Source of the DNA: an uncultured Dehalococcoidia bacterium
GTDB taxonomy: Bacteria > Chloroflexota > Dehalococcoidia > Lucifugimonadales > UBA3495
Assembly (NCBI GenBank): GCA_958296225.1
Contig: OY282456.1
Span: 1,426,001-1,490,000, forward strand
DNA length: 64,000 nt
Reading direction: 5' to 3'
Positions 8,468 through 17,355 of the stretch are shown here, in pieces (the stretch's first letter is position 1; each line of letters starts with the position of its first letter). A program made the translations under genes and the position numbers. The notes under the pieces are model-generated. The model was not told where the DNA came from, ran no database searches, and worked only from the letters and a program-made list of their open reading frames with translations.

Positions 8468-8575
8468 TGGAGTCCGTTTTTACAGCGATGGACAGGATGG
8501 ACAGGATTTTTCCGATTGGGATTTGGTGGATTCCGGCGCCGGATTCCCGCTTTCGGGGAATGACGGCAAAGGTCA
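8468..8575 (+). repeat. Dispersed repeat, copy A (also at 60222-60345)
   Basis: About 70 bp here, with the core TTTTTCCGATTGGGATTTGG preceded by GGACAGGATGGACAGG, recurs in the same orientation near 60230-60290. Both are followed by an imperfect CGCCGGAATGACGGCAA-like tail. It lies in the gap between cbiX and cbiD. In one frame it reads MDRMDRIFPIGIWWIP, a typical spurious translation of an intergenic repeat. Confidence 0.7.
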
Positions 8576-8657
8576 ACACAATCCGGCCTGATGGGGTAAA
8601 ATTGGATATAGATTGCACAGCAAGAACGGGCACAGCAAGGACGGGCGAGCAGTCAGT

Positions 8658-9893
8658 ATGGTAAGTGAACCGGAACAGGTGAGAGGCGACGGGGAGCGTC
8701 GGGAGAGCGATTACTCGCGGCCTACCAAGCGGGACCCGCGCGGGATGCGCACCGGCTATACCACCGGCACCACCGCCGCGGCGGCCGCCAAAGCCGCCGT
8801 GATGCTGATGCTGTCGGGGAATGCGCCCGCTGCGGTCTCAGTGCCGCTGCCCGGCGGTCGGGGGCCGGCCACCCTCAAAGTGCATCGCAGCTGGCCCATG
8901 GACCCGGTGGAAGGCGTGCGCTGCTCTGCCATCAAGGACGGCGGCGACGACCCCGACGTTACCCACGGGGCGGAGATTATCGTGGGCGTCTGGCGGCTGC
9001 CGGACGGCAACAAGGGCCTGCACATCACCGGCGGCCCCGGGGTCGGTACGGTTACTCGTCCCGGCACGGGCATTGAGGTTGGCGAACCGGCGGTTACCCG
9101 GGTGCCGCGGCGGATGATGGCCGACGCCGTGGCCGAGGGTTTGGCGGAATGTGGCTGGCCGGCGGATACGGGAGTGCGCGCGCGCATCTCGGTGCCCAAC
9201 GGGGCGGAGATTGCCCAGCAGACCACCAACGCGCGGCTGGGCGTCCTGGGCGGCATCAGCATCCTGGGGAGCACGGGCGTGGTGCAGCCCTTCAGTACGG
9301 CGGCCTGGCGGGCCAGCGTCCACCTGGCGATTGACGTAGCCGCTGCCAACGGGCTGGAGCATCTGGTGCTGTCCACCGGCACCCGCAGCGAGGAATACAC
9401 CCGGCTACTGCTGGATTTGCCCGATATGGCCTATATCGAGGCGGGCATTTTCTCCGGGCCATCCATGAAGCGGTGCGTCAACAAGGGCATCAAGCGGGTG
9501 GCCCACGTGGGCATGGTGGGCAAGTTTTCCAAGATGGCCATGGGGCACTTCGTAACCCACGTGGCCGGCAATCAAGTGGACACCGGCTTTCTGGCCAGCC
9601 TGGCGGGGCAATGCGGAGCACCGGCGGAACTCCAGGAGGAAATGAGCAATGCCGCCAGCGGACGGCATTTCCAGGAACTGGCCCAGGAACACGGCGCGAT
9701 GAGCGTGTTCCCTTTGATGTGTCAACTGGTGTGTAGCGAGGCGCAAAAGTACCTGGGCAGCGATGGCGACGCCATCATTGTTGACGCCCTGTGCTTTGAT
9801 TTTGAGGGCAATTTGCTGGGGGCGGCCAGCACCTCCGCCGACGGCATCCCCCTGCGCGACCCGGCGACGGTGGCGGCCCATGGCCAGCGCTGA
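8658..9893 (+). CDS. cbiD: Cobalt-precorrin-5B C1-methyltransferase
   Basis: 411-aa SAM-dependent methyltransferase of the anaerobic corrin pathway. Signatures are RTGYTTGTTAAAAAKAAV near the N-terminus (residues 31-48), AIKDGGDDPDVTHG in the middle, and GTVTRPGTGIEVGEPAVTRVPRRM. The ORF is open from a TTG at 8613; the ATG at 8658 is preferred although the ribosome site (GGGCGAG) is weak. It overlaps cbiT by 14 nt, so translation is coupled. The 200-nt gap from cbiX holds a dispersed repeat but no terminator, so the gene may still belong to the same transcript. Confidence 0.93.
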   Translation: MVSEPEQVRGDGERRESDYSRPTKRDPRGMRTGYTTGTTAAAAAKAAVMLMLSGNAPAAVSVPLPGGRGPATLKVHRSWPMDPVEGVRCSAIKDGGDDPDVTHGAEIIVGVWRLPDGNKGLHITGGPGVGTVTRPGTGIEVGEPAVTRVPRRMMADAVAEGLAECGWPADTGVRARISVPNGAEIAQQTTNARLGVLGGISILGSTGVVQPFSTAAWRASVHLAIDVAAANGLEHLVLSTGTRSEEYTRLLLDLPDMAYIEAGIFSGPSMKRCVNKGIKRVAHVGMVGKFSKMAMGHFVTHVAGNQVDTGFLASLAGQCGAPAELQEEMSNAASGRHFQELAQEHGAMSVFPLMCQLVCSEAQKYLGSDGDAIIVDALCFDFEGNLLGAASTSADGIPLRDPATVAAHGQR

Positions 9894-10491
9894 CTATATC
9901 GCCAAATCCGAGCGTCCCCTCGGTTTGCCGGATGACGCCTTTGAGCAGCGGCGTCCGGTGCGGGGACAGATTACCAAGTGGGAGGCGCGCGCGGTCAGCC
10001 TGTACGCGCTGGGCCTGCGTCCCGACAGCATCGTATGGGACATTGGCGCCGGCACCGGTTCGGTGGCGGTGGAGGCGGCGCGCATCGCGCATCGGGGCAA
10101 AATCTACGCCATAGATAAGGATGTTGACAGCGCCGACTTGTTACGCCGCAACGTGGAGCGGTACGGAGCGGGCCGGGTGCGCGTCAGCATCGGAACGGCC
10201 CCGGAGACGCTGGCCGATTTGCCCGACCCCGACGCCGTATTTATCGGCGGCGGCGGCGCGGCGATGCCGGACATCATCGCAACGGTTATCAACCGGCTCC
10301 GCCCATCGGGGCGCCTGGTCGCCAATTTCGCCGCGATGGAGCGGGCCAACGCAACTTACCGGGCGTTGCAGGCCGCCGCAATGTCGCCCGGCCTGACGAT
10401 GGTATCAGCATCGCGGGGGCGGGAACTGCCCGACGGGGCCTTGCGGCTGGCAGCGATGAACCCGGTGTTCGTAGTGTGGGGGCAACGATGA
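9880..10491 (+). CDS. cbiT: Cobalt-precorrin-6B C15-methyltransferase (decarboxylating)
   Basis: 203-aa class I SAM methyltransferase that methylates C15 and drives decarboxylation of the C12 acetate. The SAM motif VWDIGAGTGSVAVEAAR lies near residue 48 and DAVFIGGGGAAMPDII follows the second acidic motif. It is the CbiT half only; no CbiE domain is fused and no cbiE is in the window. The ORF extends upstream inside cbiD, but homology begins at MASADYIAKSERPLGLPDDAF, so the ATG at 9880 was used. It overlaps cbiD by 14 nt and cbiL by 4 nt (ATGA). Confidence 0.93.
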   Translation: MASADYIAKSERPLGLPDDAFEQRRPVRGQITKWEARAVSLYALGLRPDSIVWDIGAGTGSVAVEAARIAHRGKIYAIDKDVDSADLLRRNVERYGAGRVRVSIGTAPETLADLPDPDAVFIGGGGAAMPDIIATVINRLRPSGRLVANFAAMERANATYRALQAAAMSPGLTMVSASRGRELPDGALRLAAMNPVFVVWGQR

Positions 10492-11204
10492 CCACTTCAC
10501 CCCAACCAGGCCGGCTATACGGCGTCGGCGTCGGGCCGGGCGACCCGGAGCTGCTGACGGTCAAGGCGCAGCGCGTGTTGCAGTCGGCGCCGGTCATCTG
10601 GGCGCCGCAGGCCGGCGTCAGCGCGGAGAGCTACGCCTACACCATCGTCAAGGGGATTATCGACGAGGAACGGCAGGAAGTGGTACGGGCGCTATTTCCG
10701 ACCGACGACGAGGACGCAGCCGGCGAAGTCTGGCGCGGCGCGGCGCGGGATTTGGCCGTCCATCTAGAGGCGGGCCGGGACGTGGCCTTTATCACCGAGG
10801 GCGACCCCATGCTGTACAGCACTTTCGCCTACGTGCTGGAAACCATCCAGCAGGAGTACCCCCAGCTGCAGGTGGAGGTTGTGCCGGGCGTATCGTCGGT
10901 GATGGCGGCGGCGGCATCGGCGGCGGCCCCGCTGGTGACCCACGGGCAGCGCTTGGCCATCCTGCCGGCGGTGTACGGCATTGACGACCTGCGGGAAGCC
11001 ATCGCCCTGTACGACACCATCGTGCTGATGAAGGTCAACCGCGCGCTGCTGGACGCGCTGGCGAATCTGGAACGGCTGGGCCTGGCCGGGCGCACCATCT
11101 ACGTGCGGCGGGCGACCACGGAACGGGAGCGGGTGGTGCGCAACATTCAGGAACTGACGGCGGAGGATTTGGACTATTTTTCGCTGCTGATTATCAGGCG
11201 GTAG
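10488..11204 (+). CDS. cbiL: Precorrin-2 C20-methyltransferase
   Basis: 238-aa member of the tetrapyrrole methylase family. GVGVGPGDPELLTVKA near the N-terminus, FITEGDPMLYSTFAYV for SAM binding and VPGVSSVMAAAA are all present. The long C20-type insertion after YAYTIVKGI separates it from CobM and CobJ. The ATG overlaps the cbiT stop by ATGA. It is the last gene before the AlkB interruption. Confidence 0.92.
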   Translation: MTTSPQPGRLYGVGVGPGDPELLTVKAQRVLQSAPVIWAPQAGVSAESYAYTIVKGIIDEERQEVVRALFPTDDEDAAGEVWRGAARDLAVHLEAGRDVAFITEGDPMLYSTFAYVLETIQQEYPQLQVEVVPGVSSVMAAAASAAAPLVTHGQRLAILPAVYGIDDLREAIALYDTIVLMKVNRALLDALANLERLGLAGRTIYVRRATTERERVVRNIQELTAEDLDYFSLLIIRR

Positions 11205-11241
11205 GCTGATACAATTACCATCCCACGTAAGAGGGCAAGTC

Positions 11242-11628
11242 GTGGTACGCAGGTCTCAATGGCAGCCGGCGCATCGCCTCCAGAATCTCTATTGTGATGC
11301 CTTGGACGCTATTATGCGTGAGCGCAACATTCTACCCTCGCAACACCAACCTAACCCCGTAGTGCAAGCTAACGCCGGCTTCATGGGAGTTTTTCGCAAT
11401 GCGGACTGGTATTGCCGACGCGGAGACAGTCGACCGCATTACCGTTTGTTGGCAGTTGACGCCGAAAACCGGCCTGGTGCATTCGCGCACGGCTGGAGTG
11501 AGCTACTGACCAGCCTGACGGCGGCCGGTATCGCGCGCAAGCTATTCTCAGTTCACCGCACCAGCATCAACGATGACAGTAGAGCCAAAATTGCATTGTT
11601 ATCTCGCGCGGGCCGGCAAGAGGGGTAA
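11242..11628 (+). CDS. Protein of unknown function
   Basis: 128 aa from a GTG at 11242 with GAGGG 7 nt upstream. I do not recognise a family. The composition is mixed alpha/beta with several aromatic residues (FMGVFRNADWYCRRGD) and no membrane segment or signal peptide. Codon use is visibly less GC-biased than in the corrin genes on either side. The gap to the AlkB-like gene is 2 nt, so the two are probably one transcription unit and may have arrived together. Confidence 0.6.
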   Translation: MVRRSQWQPAHRLQNLYCDALDAIMRERNILPSQHQPNPVVQANAGFMGVFRNADWYCRRGDSRPHYRLLAVDAENRPGAFAHGWSELLTSLTAAGIARKLFSVHRTSINDDSRAKIALLSRAGRQEG

Positions 11629-11630
11629 CG

Positions 11631-12323
11631 ATGGCGGTGCAACTTTCTTTGCTCAATCACGATGGCACGGAGCAACCCTCCGGCCCGGTCACGTCGCGCC
11701 ATCTCAATCATGAGGTCAGAGGCAGCGCCGGTTTGCGGTCGGCGCCGTCGGTTCCCGGCCTCAAGTTTGTGGCGGGGTTTCTGACGCCGGGGCAGCAGGA
11801 TTACTGCGTCAAGCGGGTTGACGCCGCCGTTGACCAGTGGCGCAACGACCTCAGCCGCCGGGTGCAGCATTACGGCTGGCGTTACGACTACAAGGCGCGC
11901 GCCATTACGCCCGATATGCGTACCGGCGCGCTGCCCGATTGGCTGGCAGGGCTGGCGCAAAAGCTGTATGACGAAACGGGGCTGTTTGACCGGGCGCCGG
12001 AGCAGGTCATCGTCAACGAATACCTGCCGGGGCAGGGCATCGCGATGCACATTGACCACCCCGGATTTGGGCCGACGGTCTGCACTATATCGCTGCTGGA
12101 CGATTGGGAAATGGATTTTGCCGAAAACCGGCGGGATAAATCCCCGGCATTGCTGCAACGCGGTTCCTGCGTCCTGCTGACCGGCGATGCCCGTTCCGTC
12201 TGGCAGCACGGCATTGCGCCGCGCAAGTCCGAGGCGCTGGACAAAGGCCGCCGGAACCGCAAGCGCCGTTTGTCATTGACGTTCAGAACGGTTGTCAATC
12301 GCGATGGCATAAACGACGGGTGA
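11631..12323 (+). CDS. AlkB-type 2-oxoglutarate/Fe(II) dioxygenase
   Basis: 230 aa. The jelly-roll core shows VNEYLPGQGIAMHIDHP with the iron ligands H140 and D142, LLTGDARSVWQHGI with H193, and RRLSLTFRTV with the Arg that binds 2-oxoglutarate. The family reverses alkylation damage in DNA or RNA by oxidative demethylation; some bacterial members act on tRNA or protein. The nearest type is the eukaryotic ALKBH-like clade (short N-terminus, no E. coli AlkB lid), but substrate cannot be read off. Its placement between cbiL and cobM is odd. Confidence 0.85.
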   Translation: MAVQLSLLNHDGTEQPSGPVTSRHLNHEVRGSAGLRSAPSVPGLKFVAGFLTPGQQDYCVKRVDAAVDQWRNDLSRRVQHYGWRYDYKARAITPDMRTGALPDWLAGLAQKLYDETGLFDRAPEQVIVNEYLPGQGIAMHIDHPGFGPTVCTISLLDDWEMDFAENRRDKSPALLQRGSCVLLTGDARSVWQHGIAPRKSEALDKGRRNRKRRLSLTFRTVVNRDGINDG

Positions 12324-12338
12324 AAAGGAGTATCCCTA

Positions 12339-13235
12339 ATGCTCAATCACGGCAAGGTCTATATCATCGGCGCGGGGCCGGGCGACCCGGAGCTTTTGAC
12401 GCTGAAAGCCAAGCGGATAATCGACGATGCCGACGTGATTATTTACGCCGACTCGCTGGTGCCCGAAGAAATTGCCGGGTTCGCGAAAGACGGGGCGCGG
12501 GTGTATGGCAGCAAGGAGATGGCGCTGCCCGAAATTATGGACGTTACGATGCAGGCCGTGGCCGAAGGCAAGACGGTGGCGCGCATCCAGAGCGGCGACC
12601 CGGCACTTTATGGGGCGACGCTGGAACAGATGCGGATTTTAGAGGCGGAAGGCGTTGACTACGAGATTATCCCCGGCGTGAGCGCCGCTTTCGCCGCCGC
12701 CGCCGCGCTGAAAGTCGAGCTGACCGTGCCGGAGGTTTCGCAAACGGTGATTATGACTCGCGCCGAGGGGCGCGTCCCGATGCCCGAAGGCGAGAGCCTG
12801 GTTGACCTGGCGCGTCACGGCAGCACGCTGGTGATTTTCCTCAGCGTAACGCGGATGTTCCGCATCGCCAACCAGTTGCAGGATGCCGGATACCCGGCTG
12901 ACACGCCGGTTGCCGTGGCCTACCGGGTGGGCTGGCCCGACCAGCAAATCATCCGGGGAACGCTGGCGGACATCGCCCGGAAGGTTCGCGACGCCAAGAT
13001 TACCCTGCAAGCCCTCATCATTGTCGGCAAGGCTGTGGACCCGAATTTGCTGGACCCGGCGTCAGACGAACGGGTCGCGGTGTCGCATCTCTATTCGGAT
13101 GCGTACACCCACCTGTACCGCCGGGCCGGGCAAGGTTCCCATGCTGACGCCGACCGCGCTGAGCTTTATGAGGCCGGGGGGTACGAAGTCCAGCCGGAAC
13201 CCACGACTCCGACCCTCGCGGCCGGCGACGACTAA
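12339..13235 (+). CDS. cobM: Precorrin-4 / cobalt-precorrin-4 C11-methyltransferase
   Basis: 298 aa, tetrapyrrole methylase family. VYIIGAGPGDPELLTLKAKRII, VIIYADSLVP, RIQSGDPALYGATLEQM and EIIPGVSAAFAAAAAL are typical of CobM/CbiF. AAAAGGAG precedes the ATG. The C-terminus carries about 45 residues beyond the catalytic fold (after IIVGKAVDP), common in the family. It resumes the corrin cluster after the AlkB interruption (15 nt gap); cbiG follows after 12 nt. Confidence 0.93.
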   Translation: MLNHGKVYIIGAGPGDPELLTLKAKRIIDDADVIIYADSLVPEEIAGFAKDGARVYGSKEMALPEIMDVTMQAVAEGKTVARIQSGDPALYGATLEQMRILEAEGVDYEIIPGVSAAFAAAAALKVELTVPEVSQTVIMTRAEGRVPMPEGESLVDLARHGSTLVIFLSVTRMFRIANQLQDAGYPADTPVAVAYRVGWPDQQIIRGTLADIARKVRDAKITLQALIIVGKAVDPNLLDPASDERVAVSHLYSDAYTHLYRRAGQGSHADADRAELYEAGGYEVQPEPTTPTLAAGDD

Positions 13236-13247
13236 TCCGAGCCGCCG

Positions 13248-14384
13248 ATGCCGCCAGCGGATACCGACAAAACCGCCATCGTCGCCGTATCACGACCCGG
13301 CGCGGCTCTGGCGCGCCGGCTGGCGGCGCGCCTTGCCGATGCCGAGCTGCATTTGGAGCGGCGAACCGGCGGGGACACCGCGGACGATACGGCGCAGTTA
13401 TACGACTTGCCCCTGCGTCCGGTGATACAGAACCTCTTTTCACGCCGCCGGGCGCTGGTGGTTTTTCTGCCCGTGGGCGCAGCCGTTCGCCTGCTGGCGC
13501 CCGTGCTGGGCGACAAGAGGCGCGACCCGGCGGTGGTGTGCGTGGACGACGCGGGGCGCTACGCCGTCAGCGTGCTGTCCGGCCACGCGGGCGGCGCCGA
13601 TGCGTTGGCCGGCCAAGTGGCAGCGGCCATCGGCGCCCAGGCGGTCATCACCTCCGCATCCGACGCGCTCAAACTGACGGCTGTTGACCTGGCCGGGAAG
13701 CCGGCCGGTTGGAAGATTGACGCATCGCCCACGGACTTGACACGAGCGGCGGCGGCGGTGGTCAACGGCGACCCGGTCGCGCTGTGGCTGGACCCGGAAA
13801 CCGGAGCCGGCTGGCCGGACGATGCGCCGTTATCCGGCAACATCGTCAAGGTGGCCAAGCTCGGGGATGCCGCCGGCCGGCGCTTTGCGGCGACTCTGGC
13901 AGTATCCGACCGGCTGCTTGCGCATAACCTGAACTGTCCTCTCGTAATCTACCGGCCGCCGACGCTGGTGGCGGGCATCGGCTGCCGCCGTGGGGTTTCC
14001 GCAGCGCACCTGCGCGAGTTGCTGAGCGCAACGCTGCGGGCGCACGGTCTGGCCGAGGGCAGTCTGGCGAAAATCGCTACCGCCGACATCAAGGCCGATG
14101 AGGCCGGAATTATCGCGCTGGCGCAAGCTATGGACATTCCGCTGGCGATTTACACCGCCGCCGAACTGAACGCCGCCGGCCAGGCGATGGCTGATGCTAC
14201 CCCGTCGGCGGCGCAGGAACTCCTGGGGGTGTTCGGCGTGTCGGAGCCGGCGGCGATGCTGGCGGCCGGCGCGGGCGGGCTGCTGGCGCCGCGCACCAGG
14301 TCGGACCGTGCTACCATTGCAGCAGCGCGCATCCGGCCCCGGACAGCGCCAGCCGCCGGGGAACTGGTACCGGAACGTTATTAA
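13248..14384 (+). CDS. cbiG: Cobalt-precorrin-5A hydrolase
   Basis: 378 aa. It opens the delta-lactone of cobalt-precorrin-5A and releases acetaldehyde. The N-terminal and central domains carry FLPVGAAVRLLAPVLGDKRRDPAVVCVDDAGRYAVSVLSGHAGGAD. The C-terminal CbiG/CobE-like domain carries VAGIGCRRGVSAAHLRELL and IATADIKADEAGIIALA. The last 35 residues (Arg/Pro-rich) look non-conserved. CbiG together with CbiD and CbiX marks the oxygen-independent route. Confidence 0.93.
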   Translation: MPPADTDKTAIVAVSRPGAALARRLAARLADAELHLERRTGGDTADDTAQLYDLPLRPVIQNLFSRRRALVVFLPVGAAVRLLAPVLGDKRRDPAVVCVDDAGRYAVSVLSGHAGGADALAGQVAAAIGAQAVITSASDALKLTAVDLAGKPAGWKIDASPTDLTRAAAAVVNGDPVALWLDPETGAGWPDDAPLSGNIVKVAKLGDAAGRRFAATLAVSDRLLAHNLNCPLVIYRPPTLVAGIGCRRGVSAAHLRELLSATLRAHGLAEGSLAKIATADIKADEAGIIALAQAMDIPLAIYTAAELNAAGQAMADATPSAAQELLGVFGVSEPAAMLAAGAGGLLAPRTRSDRATIAAARIRPRTAPAAGELVPERY

Positions 14385-14463
14385 TCCGACGGCTGCTGCC
14401 AATCGCAAGACAATCGCCGGCATTGCCGGTATGACGCGCCGCTGGCGTTTTCACGGGAGAACT

Positions 14464-15222
14464 ATGAACCAAGGCAAACTCTATCTGGTCGGCCTGGGCC
14501 CCGGCGACGCGGCGCACTTGACCCCGGCAGCAGCGGCGGCGATTGCGGAAAGCGACGAACTGGTCGGTTATCGCTACTACATCGAACAAGTTTCCGGGTC
14601 GGCTGCGGGCAAAGCGCTGCATTCCATGGAGTTGGGCCAGGAACTGGAGCGGGCCGCCCTGGCCGTGGACATCGCCTATTCCGGCAAAACCGCAGCGGTG
14701 GTGTCGTCGGGCGACGCCGGCATCTATGGGATGGCCGGGCCGGTGTACCGGGTGCTGACCGACCGCAATTGGGACGGAGCGCATCCGGCGGTGGAGTCGG
14801 TTCCCGGCGTTTCCGCGTTGCAGTCGGCGGCGGCGCTGCTCGGCTCGCCGCTGATGCAGGATTTTTGCGCCATCAGCCTGAGCAACCTGCTGACGCCGTG
14901 GGAGCAGATTCTCCGCCGCTTGGAGGCGGCCGCCGCCGGCGATTTCGTCGCCGTCCTGTACAACCCGCGCAGTCGCCGCCGCACCGGCCAGCTTGGAGAA
15001 GCCCGGCGGATTTTCCTGGAACACCGGGCCGCCGCAACTCCGGTGGGCATCGTGCGGCACGCCTACCGGCCCGAGCAGGCGGTGGCGCTGGCCGATTTGG
15101 GCGGGCTGGACGGCGCGGCGCTGGGGGTGGATATGTTCACCACCGTTGTCATCGGCAACTCCAACACCTACGTACACCACGGGCGCATGGTTACGCCGCG
15201 CGGCTATGAGGCGAAACGGTAG
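14464..15222 (+). CDS. cobJ: Precorrin-3B / cobalt-precorrin-3 C17-methyltransferase
   Basis: 252 aa, the ring-contraction methyltransferase (CbiH/CobJ). KLYLVGLGPGDAAHLTPAA, VGYRYYIEQV, VVSSGDAGIYGMAG, VPGVSALQSAAALLG and FCAISLSNLLTPWEQILRRL are characteristic. The ORF runs open from further upstream, but the ATG at 14464 with GGGAGA ahead fits the family start. Last corrin gene here; cbiE, cbiJ/cobK and cbiA are not in this window. Confidence 0.93.
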   Translation: MNQGKLYLVGLGPGDAAHLTPAAAAAIAESDELVGYRYYIEQVSGSAAGKALHSMELGQELERAALAVDIAYSGKTAAVVSSGDAGIYGMAGPVYRVLTDRNWDGAHPAVESVPGVSALQSAAALLGSPLMQDFCAISLSNLLTPWEQILRRLEAAAAGDFVAVLYNPRSRRRTGQLGEARRIFLEHRAAATPVGIVRHAYRPEQAVALADLGGLDGAALGVDMFTTVVIGNSNTYVHHGRMVTPRGYEAKR

Positions 15223-15274
15223 CGGCGGCCATTCCTGTTATACTGCGGCCAATTTGCATTACAGGAGGATAATC

Positions 15275-16021
15275 GTGCCAGCGATACGCGCTAACCGGGT
15301 GAAAGACAAGCTGCGACAGGGGCAGCCGGCAACGTGCATTTCCGGTCTGATGAGCAGCGAGATAATCGACTTTCTGGGGCCGTTGGGGTTTGACTGCGTG
15401 TGGATGGAGTGCGAGCACGGCCCGGTGGATTGGGAGACGCTGGGCGATATGACCCGCGCCTGCGATTTGTGGGGCATGGCGTCGATTACCCGCTGCAACG
15501 CCAACGACGCCGGGCTGATTACCCGCACGCTGGACCGTGGGTCAATGGGCGTGGTGCTGCCCCACGTGAACACCCGCGCGGAGGCGGAGGCTGCGGTGGG
15601 CGCGGCCAAGTTTGCGCCGCTGGGCTACCGGGGAATGTTCGGCGGGCGGCAATCTTTCGGCGTGCCCGATTATGTCCACCAGGCCAACGACCAGACGATG
15701 GTGGTAGTGCTGATTGAGGAAGTAACGGCGCTGGACAATCTGGACGACATCCTGAAAGTGGACGGGGTGGACGTGTTCTTTGTGGCCCCGTCGGACTTGT
15801 CGCAGACCATGGGGCACATTGGCGACGTGGGGCACCCGGAAGTGCAGGCGGCCATTGACGATGCGCTGGCCCGCATCGTGAACGCCGGCCGCACCGCCGG
15901 CACGCTGGTCAACGACGACAACGTGGCGGCTTACGTGGCGAAGGGCGCCCGGTTCCTGATGACTTCGTGGAACGGTTGGGTTGCCCGGGGCGGCAGCGAG
16001 TTTCTGGGGCGAATAGCGTAA
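15275..16021 (+). CDS. HpcH/HpaI family aldolase
   Basis: 248 aa, GTG start at 15275 with AGGAGG 7 nt upstream. A class II, metal-dependent aldolase of the 2-oxo-3-deoxyacid/citramalyl type. WMECEHGPVDWETL holds the conserved Glu and His, APLGYRGMFGGRQ the phosphate/carboxylate loop, and FFVAPSDLSQTMGH the metal-site Asp. It probably cleaves a hydroxy-oxo acid to pyruvate (or glyoxylate) plus an aldehyde. The exact substrate cannot be told. It converges with the LysR gene across a hairpin at 16039-16061. Confidence 0.88.
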   Translation: MPAIRANRVKDKLRQGQPATCISGLMSSEIIDFLGPLGFDCVWMECEHGPVDWETLGDMTRACDLWGMASITRCNANDAGLITRTLDRGSMGVVLPHVNTRAEAEAAVGAAKFAPLGYRGMFGGRQSFGVPDYVHQANDQTMVVVLIEEVTALDNLDDILKVDGVDVFFVAPSDLSQTMGHIGDVGHPEVQAAIDDALARIVNAGRTAGTLVNDDNVAAYVAKGARFLMTSWNGWVARGGSEFLGRIA

Positions 16022-16038
16022 CCCCGCGCCATCCGGCA

Positions 16039-16061
16039 GGGGCGGGGTTCAAACCCGCCCC
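16039..16061. terminator. Hairpin between converging aldolase and LysR genes
   Basis: GGGGCGGG paired with CCCGCCCC around GTTCAAA, lying between two gene ends. It has no T-run, so terminator function is inferred from position only. Similar GGGGCG/CGCCCC hairpins occur at 29555 and 62364. Confidence 0.4.
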
Positions 16062-16088
16062 GATGCTTTGCCGGCAGCGCCGGGCCGG

Positions 16089-17054
16089 TCACTGGGTTCC
16101 GCTGGCGATGGCCCGGATTCGGGGTTCTCCGCCGTGGTCAACGTCCCAATCCCAGAGGTCGGCATGGAACCCGGACAGGTTTTCTTCCAGGGTATTAATG
16201 AAGTTGCGGACACCGCGACCGTGGAACTTGCCCTTGAGGGTGCAGACGCCGATGTTGGCGGACGGGAAAATGTGGTCGAGGCGCACCACCGCCAGGCGGT
16301 CGTGGTCTTCGGGATGCAAGGTGAAATCGCTGACGATGGCGATGCCCATGCCGATGGCAACGTAGCGCTTAATCATCTCGGTGTTGTCCATTTCCAGGAC
16401 CACGTCGTAGTTGACGCTGCACTCCCGGAGCTTCTGTTCAACCCGGCGGCGGCTAAGGCTCTCCGGGCTGTTCAGGATGAGGGGAAATTTGGCCATATCG
16501 TTGATGGCGATGGGGTGTCGCAGCAGCAGTTCGTGGCTGGGCGCGGTGATAAGCACCACGTTGTAGTCAAACAGCTCTGCAAATTCCAGCGAGGGGTCGT
16601 CGGTGGGCGGCGCGGAACACAGGGCCAGGTCAACTTCGCCCGACTTGACCAGCTGGATGAGGTTGGCATAGGAACGGGCGACCAGGCGCATCCGCACGTC
16701 CGGGTAACGGGAGCGGAACTGACGGATGGGGCGGGGCAGGTGGTAGGAAACGATGTCGGGATATGCGCCGACTACGAAGGAACCCCGGCCCTCGGAGTAG
16801 TCCATCTGGGTTTTGAGGGTGTCGATGGATTCGACAATGGGGATTACCAGCTCGTAGAAAAGGGTGCCCTCGGAGGTCAGTTGTATCGGCCTCTTGATGC
16901 GGTCGAAAAGGGTGATGCCGAATTCGCCCTCCAGCTTCCGCAGGTGGGTAGTAACCGTAGGCTGCCCCAGCTCCAGCTTGCGCGCCGCTTTGGATACGCT
17001 CCGGAGGCGGGCGACATGGTAGAAGCTGATAATCTCGCGCAGTTCCATCGACAT
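16089..17054 (-). CDS. LysR family transcriptional regulator
   Basis: 321 aa. The winged helix-turn-helix spans about residues 3-62 (FYHVARLRSVSKAARKLELGQPTVTTHLRKLEGEFGITLFDR), followed by a periplasmic-binding-like effector domain (VGAYPDIVSYHLPRPIRQF...). The layout resembles CysB/Cbl-type regulators. It is divergent from the ferredoxin/cyclodeaminase pair, with a 300-bp AT-richer intergenic region between them, so those genes are its likeliest targets. The effector is unknown. Confidence 0.9.
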   Translation of the reverse strand: MSMELREIISFYHVARLRSVSKAARKLELGQPTVTTHLRKLEGEFGITLFDRIKRPIQLTSEGTLFYELVIPIVESIDTLKTQMDYSEGRGSFVVGAYPDIVSYHLPRPIRQFRSRYPDVRMRLVARSYANLIQLVKSGEVDLALCSAPPTDDPSLEFAELFDYNVVLITAPSHELLLRHPIAINDMAKFPLILNSPESLSRRRVEQKLRECSVNYDVVLEMDNTEMIKRYVAIGMGIAIVSDFTLHPEDHDRLAVVRLDHIFPSANIGVCTLKGKFHGRGVRNFINTLEENLSGFHADLWDWDVDHGGEPRIRAIASGTQ

Positions 17055-17355
17055 TCACCTGGGGTTAGCGGGAGTTGCCCATAAGGCAGGGCCGCGGATA
17101 AGCGATATACTATATCAGCATAGCGGATAATGCAAATTAGAGGCGCGTTATTGACCCGCCGGGGACAGCAGCTCCGGCCAATGACAACGGCGGCAGCGTA
17201 TCGCCGGCAGCAATAGGGAGGGGGCCGTATGCCTTGACAAAATATCATCCGAAACCGCAGAATACGGCCCAGCAATGGGCAGCCGGCGGGCCGCGCTGGT
17301 CTCTAACTGACGGACAAATGACCACGACTTTTCGCCCGTGTGCCGAGGTAATCTG
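17055..17355. other. Divergent intergenic region, LysR/ferredoxin
   Basis: No gene seen. Just upstream of the LysR start lies an AT-rich stretch with GATATACTATATC and an imperfect repeat GCATAGCGGATAATGC (about 17103-17133), a plausible LysR binding area. A TTGACA (17234-17239) could serve the ferredoxin gene, but no good -10 sits 16-18 bp after it. Confidence 0.4.

Noticed and set aside
8446..8657. Cobalamin riboswitch upstream of cbiD or cbiC
   Set aside because: No B12-box-like sequence or matching fold was seen in either gap.
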